Source of the DNA: Acidilobaceae archaeon | Lineage (GTDB): Archaea > Thermoproteota > Thermoprotei_A > Sulfolobales > Acidilobaceae | Reading direction: 5' to 3' | Length of the DNA stretch: 14,741 bases | NCBI GenBank assembly: GCA_027013765.1 | Contig: JALWGG010000004.1 | Location: 4,190 to 18,930, forward strand | Shown here: piece after piece, positions 6,097 through 13,154 of the stretch | Position numbering within the stretch: position 1 is the stretch's first letter | Layout of the letters: each line of letters begins with the position of its first letter | Translations under genes and position numbers: made by a program | The notes under the pieces: model-generated | Seen by the model: only the letters and a program-made list of their open reading frames with translations | Told to the model about the DNA's origin: nothing | Databases searched by the model: none

Positions 6097-6849
6097 TTAC
6101 TCTAGAGAGGGCGCCACGTATAAATATAGCTTCTCGTTGTTGGGGAACGTGAACTCTGCCTTCAACGGATAGTCCGTTGCATACTCAACCCTAACATTCT
6201 CTGCAGCCCCCGTGGGCTTAGTAGCCGCCTCCAGGGCGGCCCTGGTGTATGTGGATCTTGTAGGCTCATCAACGTCAAGGTCTATCAGCGGGTCTCCGAT
6301 CTTCATCACCCACTCATAGCTCTTCTCCTCTGCCTCACTCCTAACCGTCAAGGCGTCCTCCCTAGCCTCGAATGTTATATAGTCCCCGACTACCTTGGCG
6401 TCCTGTATCAGCTGCTTGAAATCGTCAGCTAATAGGATGAACCTGGCGGTGCTCTCAAATTTGGGCTCCCTGAGCTCGGTGGGGGAGGCGTCTGTTACTG
6501 GTAGTGTGAAGCTTCTAGGCATCCCAGTCTTCCTATCCCTCAAGGTTACAATAAGCAGTTGCTCGTCGGGGCTATACTCTATAATTAGGTCGTCATTCCT
6601 GGTGGCACGCCTGACGATCTTATTCAACTCGTCGGTCCTTATAGTGAGCTTAAGCTCCTCATCAACGCTATACTCGTCGAACGCCATGGCTGGGGCGTTC
6701 AACACTGCAAGACTCGTCTTATCAGGGCTCATGATCCATGCTACCAACCCATCCAACGTGAATCCCAGAATACCTTCATCATTAATCTTTGCCAGGGTCT
6801 GCGTTATATACTTGAACTTAGAGGCTGCAGCATATACAATCCTAACCAA
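6097..6849 (-). CDS. pcn: DNA polymerase sliding clamp (PCNA)
   Basis: This 250-residue protein is a full-length archaeal PCNA, which forms a ring on DNA and tethers polymerase, Fen1, ligase and other partners. The N-terminus has the typical KFKYITQTLAKI segment, followed by EGILGFTLDGL and AWIMSPD (residues 25-43). The interdomain connector lies near LPVTDASPTELREP (about 116-129), and the protein ends with YLYVAPSLE, which includes the conserved C-terminal strand and APS-type partner-binding tail. The start is TTG at 6849; no ATG gives a proper PCNA N-terminus. Crenarchaea often have three PCNA paralogues that form heterotrimers; only one is in view and I cannot tell which it is. The gene is convergent with the zinc-ribbon gene and divergent from the gene at 7046. 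Confidence 0.97.
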   Translation of the reverse strand: MVRIVYAAASKFKYITQTLAKINDEGILGFTLDGLVAWIMSPDKTSLAVLNAPAMAFDEYSVDEELKLTIRTDELNKIVRRATRNDDLIIEYSPDEQLLIVTLRDRKTGMPRSFTLPVTDASPTELREPKFESTARFILLADDFKQLIQDAKVVGDYITFEAREDALTVRSEAEEKSYEWVMKIGDPLIDLDVDEPTRSTYTRAALEAATKPTGAAENVRVEYATDYPLKAEFTFPNNEKLYLYVAPSLE

Positions 6850-6886
6850 GAGCCAACCCCAGGAGAAATATGAGTAGATGCAGGGG

Positions 6887-6893
6887 GAATTTA
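6887..6893 (-). promoter_or_regulatory. probable PCNA promoter
   Basis: The minus strand reads CTTAAATTCC here, a TATA-like box about 40 bases before the TTG start at 6849, allowing a leader of about 15 nt. A second AT-rich stretch (CATATTT, 6866-6872) is closer, about 20 bases from the start, and is an alternative. The rest of 6850-7045 has no gene I can support. Confidence 0.4.
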
Positions 6894-7045
6894 AGAGGGT
6901 TAGGTGGTAGCTTCCCGCCTAAACGTGGACCTAGGGGCTGGGATAGGCAAGAGTTGAGGTATACCTAATAGAACATGGATGGGGAGCGTCGGCTAGGCAA
7001 CCATTATTATCCCAGGCACGCCTCCTAGACTATTTGGTGGAGCCG

Positions 7046-7429
7046 ATGCCTAAAAGGATAATTGTGGAGGTCGACCTTGGCAGGTATAAGAGTGTTGATC
7101 TAGACCTTGAGGAGGCGGAGAAATTCTTGGAGAAGCTTGTCGAGAAACTCGGGTATGAGTCAAACGATGTAAACGAAACATTTAGGATCATAAGGAACTT
7201 CGACGCGTTCTATGAGACTATGAGGAAGAAGTTCAAGGACCACATGGCCCCGGCCAAGAGCATGAATGACATGATCCGGGGCACGGTTATCGTTGACAGG
7301 GTTAAGCTGTACAAGGCAGACAACCAGGATAGAATAGTTATTATACTAGACAGGAGGGTTCCCGAGGACATTATAACGAGCGTCTTAAGCGAGATGGGGT
7401 ATGAGGTGGAGGTTAAAAGGCTAGGCTAG
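7046..7429 (+). CDS. uncharacterised alpha/beta protein divergent from PCNA
   Basis: This 127-residue soluble protein is not one I recognise. It opens with a beta strand RIIVEVDLGRY, then an acidic helix (residues 21-35), a probable helical middle with an FDAFYETMRKKFKDHM segment (52-67), and strands VIVDRVKLYK and DRIVIILDRRV (81-105), ending in a helix and strand (EDIITSVLSEMGYEVEVKRL). No Cys or catalytic motif is seen. ATG 7046 follows GGTGGAG (7036-7042) closely; TTG 7034 or GTG 7037 in the same frame are alternatives, and a weak TATA-like stretch near 7000-7013 would give a start site near 7034. It is divergent from PCNA and its stop overlaps that of the convergent gene. A replication or repair link is only suggested by position. 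Confidence 0.7.
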   Translation: MPKRIIVEVDLGRYKSVDLDLEEAEKFLEKLVEKLGYESNDVNETFRIIRNFDAFYETMRKKFKDHMAPAKSMNDMIRGTVIVDRVKLYKADNQDRIVIILDRRVPEDIITSVLSEMGYEVEVKRLG

Positions 7430-7746
7430 CCCTTAGCCCTGCTCTTAGACTTCTTACTCCTCTTCTTAGAGGTCCTAGCCTTCTTAACCTCTTGCTCCAC
7501 AGGCTTCGCTAGAGCCAGCGTCTTCTCGCTTATTATTGCACGGGCCTCACTGGTTGAGAGCTTGCCGCCGGCAACGGCATCTAGGGTCTCTACTACGTCT
7601 AGAAGCATTTCAACTAGAGTTGGGTCTGAGATCTTATACTGGGTTACAACAACCTCTTCCTCCACTTCCTCAACCTTCCTCTCTGCAAGTTCGATTTCTC
7701 CCTCAACAGGCTCCTCCGAGATCCTCAACCACCCCAGCAGTACCAT
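7426..7746 (-). CDS. small acidic protein with lysine-rich tail, unknown function
   Basis: This 106-residue protein has three parts: an acidic, probably coiled segment (residues 11-32, E-rich), a helical middle (41-80) with regular leucine and valine spacing, and a tail (88-106) very rich in K, R and S. Such tails usually contact nucleic acid or the ribosome; nothing else identifies it. ATG 7746 is chosen because a TATA box at 7764-7771 places transcription start at about this codon, so the message would be leaderless; the in-frame ATG at 7755 would lie upstream of that start site. Its stop codon overlaps the stop of the convergent gene (7046-7429). The membrane-protein gene ends 26 bases upstream on the same strand. 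Confidence 0.65.
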   Translation of the reverse strand: MVLLGWLRISEEPVEGEIELAERKVEEVEEEVVVTQYKISDPTLVEMLLDVVETLDAVAGGKLSTSEARAIISEKTLALAKPVEQEVKKARTSKKRSKKSKSRAKG

Positions 7747-7763
7747 AATGCGCATAGTCTAGG

Positions 7764-7771
7764 TATTATAA
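7764..7771 (-). promoter_or_regulatory. TATA box of the lysine-tail protein gene
   Basis: TTATAATA on the minus strand is centred about 22 bases before ATG 7746, which is close to archaeal promoter-to-start spacing for a leaderless gene. It sits in the 26-base gap just after the stop of the upstream membrane-protein gene, so the two genes may be transcribed separately. Confidence 0.6.
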
Positions 7772-7772
7772 G

Positions 7773-9122
7773 TTAACTTTGCAGTCGAGGCTTGAATACT
7801 AGCAGCCCCCCGTTGCAGTATGGATACGCGATCATGAGGCGTTCGGAGGCTATCCACCTTAACAAGTCGACACCCGCAGCCGATCCAAGCAGGGCCCTGG
7901 CAATGTACTCCTGGGCCCCAGGATCGGGGATCCTTGACACCACCACCCCGGTGCTATACTTGCTGGGGCTAGGGGCGAGAGCCCCCTTCCACGCGATGGT
8001 ATCCATTGCTATTACTATCCTCTTATACCCTTGGAGGCCGTATAGGAGCTTCTGTAGCATGTCGAGCCTCTCGGGGGGGACTCTTAGGATTAGCCATCCT
8101 ACTCCGTGCCCCCATCCAAGGATGCTAGCCGCTAGAGAGTACCTGGATTCTACTGCCTCTATGGAGCCTAGCCTTAGTATGCCAACTCCTCCACCACTAG
8201 CTATAGTCATCGCATTACTAGCCTCCTCCTCAACACCCTCTACTGGAGGACCTTCATCTACCAGGTCTAGCAGCAGCCTACCCCCACTTGTAATCGAGAG
8301 ACTGTCGTCGACAGGGGTGCTGGAGTAAAGCCATATCAATAGGGGCTCCTTAACGTTTAGAATAGCTTCCCCCTTGCTGCATGCGATCCCTGCGAAATCG
8401 CCCCGTCCAGGGATCCTGTAGAGCATTCTAGGCTTGGTTGATGCGTGTGTATACCCGTAGAGAACCCCGAGCTTTACGCCACTGCATTTCAGCGGCGGCA
8501 GGGGCCTGAATGGGATATCCAGGAGCGTTAGCACTCCCCCTGCAGGGCCCAGCCCTGAGAGTGCACCTCTAGCCAGGGACTCTCTTAACGACCTGGAGGC
8601 CCTAGACTGCACCCCCGCGGCTATAAGCCCTCCAGAGACGTGTATTATATAGCCGTAATTAGACCCGTATGAAAAGATGCCAGTCACCCACAAGACTATG
8701 TAGGAGACCAATAGGCTAGACGCTATTGGGACGGGCCTGAAAACCTGCCTGGCAACTATGTATTCGAGCACCGAGTCCCCGGGAGGACCTCTGATTACGG
8801 GTAGGACTAGTGCTATCATCCCTGCTAGGGCTGGCAGCATGTACATATATGACCCGCTACCAGCTAGCATCGCTATCTGGGTTGTCGATAGTACTATGAG
8901 GAATCCTATGAGTGGGCTGTGGAGTCTTGAGGAGAACAGGTATACCACGCTGGCGGATGCAAGGGATAGTATGTAGATACCCGTTATACTTGCCAATGCG
9001 TTTGAGAGCCCCTGGGGTACTCTCCAGAGGCTAGATGACACCGTGTAGTATAGTATCTGGTATGCTAGTATCGAGAGCGATCCAATAATAACCCTTAACC
9101 GGGGACTGCTACAAGCAGGCAC
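7773..9122 (-). CDS. membrane protein with large soluble C-terminal domain, unknown function
   Basis: This 449-residue protein has about six predicted membrane helices in its first 171 residues (roughly 11-29, 43-63, 70-88, 92-110, 131-152, 155-171), then a soluble region of about 275 residues. The soluble part opens with a Ser/Arg-rich segment (173-183) and a glycine-rich stretch (190-197), contains an acidic segment (LLDLVDEGPPVEGVEEE), and ends in mixed alpha/beta sequence. I find no Walker, protease, kinase or transporter signature and do not recognise a family. The positive residues after the last helix suggest the soluble domain is cytoplasmic. The start is GTG at 9122, supported by a TATA box about 27 bases upstream (leaderless). 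It is divergent from the helicase gene with 30 bases between the start codons. Confidence 0.78.
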   Translation of the reverse strand: MPACSSPRLRVIIGSLSILAYQILYYTVSSSLWRVPQGLSNALASITGIYILSLASASVVYLFSSRLHSPLIGFLIVLSTTQIAMLAGSGSYMYMLPALAGMIALVLPVIRGPPGDSVLEYIVARQVFRPVPIASSLLVSYIVLWVTGIFSYGSNYGYIIHVSGGLIAAGVQSRASRSLRESLARGALSGLGPAGGVLTLLDIPFRPLPPLKCSGVKLGVLYGYTHASTKPRMLYRIPGRGDFAGIACSKGEAILNVKEPLLIWLYSSTPVDDSLSITSGGRLLLDLVDEGPPVEGVEEEASNAMTIASGGGVGILRLGSIEAVESRYSLAASILGWGHGVGWLILRVPPERLDMLQKLLYGLQGYKRIVIAMDTIAWKGALAPSPSKYSTGVVVSRIPDPGAQEYIARALLGSAAGVDLLRWIASERLMIAYPYCNGGLLVFKPRLQS

Positions 9123-9144
9123 CGCTAGACTGCCCCACGGGTAT

Positions 9145-9153
9145 CAGTATACA
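9145..9153. promoter_or_regulatory. palindromic TATA element between divergent membrane-protein and helicase genes
   Basis: GTATAC (9147-9152) is its own reverse complement. Read leftward as TGTATACTG it is about 27 bases from the GTG at 9122, right for a leaderless message. Read rightward it would start transcription near 9175, which would favour the in-frame ATG at 9183 for the helicase instead of 9153. Confidence 0.45.
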
Positions 9154-11996
9154 TGATAGGGTATATGGGGGTTAGGAAGTACATGAATGCATACAAGCTA
9201 CTACACCCTAAGGTCCTCAGAGTCGCTGAGAGTCTAGGCTATAGGCGCCTGCTACCCATACAGGAGAAGGCGATACCATACATAATACATGGACGAGACA
9301 CGCTCGTCATAGCCCCGACTGGTAGTGGAAAGACCGAGGCCGCGCTTTTCCCTGTGCTATCCATGATGCTGGAGTCGGGCGGTAGCGGGTTGAAGGCTAT
9401 ATACGTGACCCCGATGAGGTCCCTTAACAGGGATATATCCTGGAGGATCTCAAACCTGGTCGAGGGCGTGGGTTTCAAGCTATTATTGAGGCATGGGGAC
9501 TCCACTCAGGCTATCAGGAGGACCTTCCTGAGGGAGCCTCCAGACCTGATGGTTACAACGCCGGAATCGCTGAATATGCTACTAACGATCAAGGATAAGA
9601 GGAGTATATGGAGGACGGTTAAGTGGGTTATAGTAGATGAGGTACACGAGCTCTTGGAGAGTAAGAGGGGCACAGAGTTCAGCGTAGTCCTTGAAAGGCT
9701 TGAAAGAGCCAGCAGACACAGGATCCAGAGGATAGGGCTATCCGCGACCCTATCACGGGCCAGCATAGAGGAGGCCAGCAACCTTATAGCCTGTTGTAGG
9801 AGGGTCGATGTAGTTATAGATGACTCGGATAAGAGCTATGAGGTATCCGTTGAGGTTGTATGGGGAGAGGATTTCTGGGAGAAAGCCGCTGAGAGGATAG
9901 CAGATATAATAAGGAGGGTCGACGGATCCATCCTAGTCTTCACCAATACAAGGTCCACAGCTGAGAAGCTAGCCTCGACCCTATCCAGGATGCTACACGG
10001 TGTAAGCATAGAGGTCCACCATGGTAGCCTCTCCAGGACGTATAGGGAGGGTGCCGAGAAGAGGTTTAGAGAGGGGAAGACGAAGGTCCTCGTCGCCACC
10101 TCAAGCATGGAGCTAGGGATAGACATAGGGTCGATAGACCTGGTCATACAATTCCTATCACCAAGACAGGTTAAGGCTCTACTGCAAAGGGTTGGAAGAG
10201 CCGGGCATAGATTAGGAGGTATTAGTAGGGGGGTGATAGTGACTATAGGAAACCTCTATGAAGTCATGGAGTCCATAGTCATTGCCAGCAGGGCCATGAG
10301 GGGTGATCTGGAGGAGCTGAAAGCTCCTAAGTGGAGCATGGACGCTCTAGCCCATCAGCTAACCGCGATGGCGTTGGAGGGGAGTATTGATAGTGTAGAG
10401 GATGCTCTAAACATTATACAATATACAGGCCCCTACAAGGACCTACCCATGGATAAGGTTGAGGAGGTTGCAAGCCACCTGGAATCAGTTGGCGTATTAA
10501 GAGTCAGGGGTAATAGTATCAGGCTTGGCAGGAGGGCCATGAAGTATTTCTATAGGGTCTCCATGATCCCGGATGAAGCCCAGTTCAAGGTAGTCGACAT
10601 AGTCAGCGGCGACGTGGTGGGTAGCGTGGGCGAGCGGTTTATAGAGGTCTCAAGCCTATCCCAGGGGGATAGGTTTAAATTTATACTAGGCGGGAGGGTC
10701 TGGGAGGCGATAGAGGTAGATTTCGAGTCCCGGAGGCTCGATGCAAAGCCTCTAGGCGACGTGGAGGGTACAATACCATCCTGGGAGGGGGAGCTCATAC
10801 CCGTCGACTATAAGGTTGCTAGGGAGGTCTGCAAGCTCCTCAACCTAGGATTCTTTGACGAGGATGCATTCTCATCCATACTGAAGAGTAGGGGGGCCCC
10901 GGAGGATGCTATCAAGTATATACTTGAGGTCCTCGCTGACACGAGGAGGACCTGGGGCATAGTGCCGGGTCCAAGCGAGGTAGTAGTGGAGCAGGCTGGC
11001 GACGACGTTATAGTATATACATGCCTGGGAAGTAAGGGCAACTTCGCACTAGCACTACTAATTTCAAAACTACTGGAAAACACTGTCAAGGTTGAGATGC
11101 AGCATATGCCATATGCCATTGTATTTAGCTATATGGGCGGCTTGAGCGCGGAACTGGTCAGGAAGGCACTACTCGATGCGGCAAGATTGGATGAGTATGA
11201 GAGGATCGGCATGGTCCAGGACTCTGTAAGGAGGTCGAGGACCTATCTTGTAAGGCTTATCCATGTAGCTAAGCGCATGGGCGTCATAGACCCCGATAAG
11301 AGTGTTCCTACAGAGACCCTGAGAAGGCTGCGTGACAATATAAAGGGGAGCATAGTTGATGAAGAGGTTATAAGGGAAATAATGTATGATAAGCTAGACA
11401 TGGATGCCCTAAACAACCTATTAAATAACCTGGGGAGCGTAGTCATAGTTAAGGGCCCGTCAAGACTGGCGTCAGAGGTCCTGGAGAACCCATATATAAG
11501 GAGGGATGTGGGTACTAATATAAGGGCCCTAGCCATAGACCAGATAATTAAGGCTATTAAGAAGAGAGTTTCAAGGAAGACTGTACTCCTCCAATGCATA
11601 AAATGCGGGTACACGTGGAAGGCCAGCGCCCTGGATGCTTCCAAGAAGCTCCTGAAATGCAAGAGATGCGGCATATCAATGATAGCGCCACTACCCGACA
11701 CGGAGTGGGGCTGGGAGACTGCAAGGATATACCAGGAATACCTCAATAAGGGGAAGGCTAGGGGAGAAAAAGCTAAGAGGGTTAGAGAAGTCAAGGAGAG
11801 GGCAGTACTCTACCTAAACTATGCCACTCAGGGGATGGGAGAGCGGGTCATAGAGGCCCTACTCACCGTGGGGGTAGGTCCTCAGAGGGCTAAGAAGGTG
11901 CTGGAGGCTGGGATGATGGGTGATAAAAGCTTCTATAGGGAGCTATTAAAGGCGGAGGAGGAGTATATAGCGTATAAAAAGTACTGGAAGAAGTAG
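9153..11996 (+). CDS. Lhr-type superfamily 2 helicase with C-terminal zinc ribbon
   Basis: This 947-residue protein is an ATP-dependent SF2 helicase of the Lhr group, which acts on DNA or RNA in repair and RNA metabolism. RecA1 has the Q-motif glutamine (Q37), Walker A APTGSGKT (54-61), TPMRSL, TPES, DEVH (162-165) and SAT (197-199). RecA2 has VFTNTRSTAEKL, VHHGSLS, the Lhr-typical ATSSMELGIDIG and QRVGRAGHR. Winged-helix and Lhr-core domains fill roughly residues 400-790. Near the C-terminus are CxxC pairs C815/C818 and C836/C839, a zinc ribbon, then a VGVGPQRAKKVLE stretch resembling a helix-hairpin-helix. Which archaeal Lhr subgroup it belongs to I cannot say. ATG 9153 is the longest start; 9165 and 9183 are in frame, and the last fits a short leader from the palindromic TATA. 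Convergent with the MBL gene at 12053. Confidence 0.93.
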   Translation: MIGYMGVRKYMNAYKLLHPKVLRVAESLGYRRLLPIQEKAIPYIIHGRDTLVIAPTGSGKTEAALFPVLSMMLESGGSGLKAIYVTPMRSLNRDISWRISNLVEGVGFKLLLRHGDSTQAIRRTFLREPPDLMVTTPESLNMLLTIKDKRSIWRTVKWVIVDEVHELLESKRGTEFSVVLERLERASRHRIQRIGLSATLSRASIEEASNLIACCRRVDVVIDDSDKSYEVSVEVVWGEDFWEKAAERIADIIRRVDGSILVFTNTRSTAEKLASTLSRMLHGVSIEVHHGSLSRTYREGAEKRFREGKTKVLVATSSMELGIDIGSIDLVIQFLSPRQVKALLQRVGRAGHRLGGISRGVIVTIGNLYEVMESIVIASRAMRGDLEELKAPKWSMDALAHQLTAMALEGSIDSVEDALNIIQYTGPYKDLPMDKVEEVASHLESVGVLRVRGNSIRLGRRAMKYFYRVSMIPDEAQFKVVDIVSGDVVGSVGERFIEVSSLSQGDRFKFILGGRVWEAIEVDFESRRLDAKPLGDVEGTIPSWEGELIPVDYKVAREVCKLLNLGFFDEDAFSSILKSRGAPEDAIKYILEVLADTRRTWGIVPGPSEVVVEQAGDDVIVYTCLGSKGNFALALLISKLLENTVKVEMQHMPYAIVFSYMGGLSAELVRKALLDAARLDEYERIGMVQDSVRRSRTYLVRLIHVAKRMGVIDPDKSVPTETLRRLRDNIKGSIVDEEVIREIMYDKLDMDALNNLLNNLGSVVIVKGPSRLASEVLENPYIRRDVGTNIRALAIDQIIKAIKKRVSRKTVLLQCIKCGYTWKASALDASKKLLKCKRCGISMIAPLPDTEWGWETARIYQEYLNKGKARGEKAKRVREVKERAVLYLNYATQGMGERVIEALLTVGVGPQRAKKVLEAGMMGDKSFYRELLKAEEEYIAYKKYWKK

Positions 11997-12052
11997 ATAC
12001 AGCCTAAGGAAGCACTATATCACGCCCCACTCCCCAGGTTGTGTGGGTGTAT

Positions 12053-12928
12053 TCAGCTCCTAGAGGTCCTCCAGAGGACCCCCCTAGGGCTACTGGACAC
12101 CTCAAAGTAATCCCTTCTACACGATATATATCCTTTAACAGCGGTTTCAACAAGCATAAGCATGCCTGGTGAAGGTTCAACTCCATAGCCGGAGGCTAGT
12201 AGGTATGCCACCTCCCCTACAGTTCTGGGCTCCACTAGTATATCGAGGATCCTACTCCAGGCGTCCCTAACCCTTTCAAGATTCATCTCCACGATACCCC
12301 TAATCTCATCTCCCCTAGCAATCGGCCCATGGCTTGGCACAAGCGCTTCAATGCTACCTGCATAGTCCAGGAGGCTTTCTAGGGTGTCCTCGGCCATGCA
12401 TGGGTTAAAGTGGTAGGGGACCCCATACGTCTCTAGGACCCTAGGCCCGAATAGCGAGTCTGACGCATACAGCACACCATCGGGGGTTTCAACGCCTATC
12501 TGGCCTAGTGTATGGCCTGGAAGCGGTAGTATCTTTAATGGTCCATAAGGCCCCGGCTCTAACAGGGTGTCTACATCTATAGAGGGTGCTGTGAATGGCA
12601 GCAGGGGATCCCCGCTTGAAAGGGGCATGCCGAAGGTTAGTGAGGTCCTCAGATAGGGGTCTGTAATCATCGGTGCATCCTTCCTGGGAGCGGCCACCGA
12701 GTCCAGGGGGATATTGTGGGATAATGCTGAGTGATGGTCGCTATGGTAATGTGTGATGATGGCATATACGCCACTTCTACTATGCCCAGATATTTCCTTC
12801 CTGATCTGCTTAGCCCTCTTCTTTCCATGACCCGGGTCAACTATATAGAGCCCTTCCCCCACATGGAATAGTGTAGAGGGGCTGCCACGGAGCACATATG
12901 TATCGCCAGCGACTCTAACAAGGGGCAT
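12053..12928 (-). CDS. MBL-fold metallo-hydrolase with intact metal site, LACTB2-like
   Basis: This 291-residue protein has a full MBL metal motif THYHSDHH (H60, H62, D64, H65), GHT at 138-140 (H139), SDSLF with D157, and SHGP with H200, so all usual zinc ligands are present. Residues about 210-280 form a mainly helical tail with a winged-helix-like pattern (PRTVGEVAYLLASGYG), as in LACTB2-type enzymes, which cleave RNA or thioesters; the substrate here is not known. ATG 12928 is chosen because GTGGTGG (12937-12943) lies eight bases upstream and a clear BRE/TATA is centred near 12979. A longer open frame up to 13030 would start upstream of that promoter and its extra residues look unlike MBL sequence. 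Divergent from the DHH nuclease, convergent with the helicase. Confidence 0.9.
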   Translation of the reverse strand: MPLVRVAGDTYVLRGSPSTLFHVGEGLYIVDPGHGKKRAKQIRKEISGHSRSGVYAIITHYHSDHHSALSHNIPLDSVAAPRKDAPMITDPYLRTSLTFGMPLSSGDPLLPFTAPSIDVDTLLEPGPYGPLKILPLPGHTLGQIGVETPDGVLYASDSLFGPRVLETYGVPYHFNPCMAEDTLESLLDYAGSIEALVPSHGPIARGDEIRGIVEMNLERVRDAWSRILDILVEPRTVGEVAYLLASGYGVEPSPGMLMLVETAVKGYISCRRDYFEVSSSPRGVLWRTSRS

Positions 12929-12974
12929 CTCCAAAACCACCACTGTCCTGGATTGCACCAGGCAGTGTATGTGG

Positions 12975-12990
12975 ATATTTATACCTCTCA
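12975..12990 (-). promoter_or_regulatory. strong BRE/TATA promoter of the MBL hydrolase gene
   Basis: On the minus strand TGAGAGG (12990-12984) is followed by TATAAATAT (12983-12975), one of the best TATA boxes in the window. A start site near 12953 leaves a leader of about 25 nt containing GTGGTGG before ATG 12928. Confidence 0.75.
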
Positions 12991-13092
12991 CTAGTCTATT
13001 GGACAGTTTCTGAATGAGGCTTAGAGACACAACTCATAGATACACGATATTGTTGCCCGATGCCATGTTCATAATAGCAGGAGTAGGAGAGG

Positions 13093-13103
13093 TTAAATAT
13101 ATA
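13093..13103 (+). promoter_or_regulatory. TATA box of the DHH nuclease gene
   Basis: TTAAATATATA preceded by purine-rich AGAGAGG-like sequence (GGAGAGG, 13086-13092) is a good BRE/TATA. A start site near 13124 gives a leader of about 30 nt to ATG 13155. Confidence 0.7.
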
Positions 13104-13130
13104 GACCCTAGCAATTGATCTACATTCTAA

Positions 13131-13148
13131 GAGGTTTGCATGGTGTAA
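13131..13148 (+). promoter_or_regulatory. ribosome site followed by a two-codon ATG-GTG-TAA upstream frame
   Basis: GAGGT (13131-13135) is spaced for an ATG at 13140, which opens a frame of only Met-Val before TAA at 13146-13148, just seven bases before or beside the main ATG at 13155. GGTG (13142-13145) can serve as the ribosome site for 13155. Either the first ATG is a decoy or the mini-frame tunes translation. Confidence 0.35.
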
Positions 13149-13154
13149 GCCAAT

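Noticed and set aside
6975..7028. 17-codon ATG frame in the PCNA upstream gap
   Set aside because: No ribosome site or promoter at the right distance and no recognisable content; too short to support.
12753..12804. GTGATGA followed 41 bases later by CTGA, like a C/D box guide RNA
   Set aside because: It is the complement of the conserved metal-motif codons of the MBL hydrolase gene, lacks clear inner boxes, and is best explained by coding sequence.
12929..13030. N-terminal extension of the MBL hydrolase up to ATG 13030
   Set aside because: It would start upstream of the strong TATA box at 12975-12983, adds residues with no MBL likeness, and ATG 12928 has its own ribosome site.
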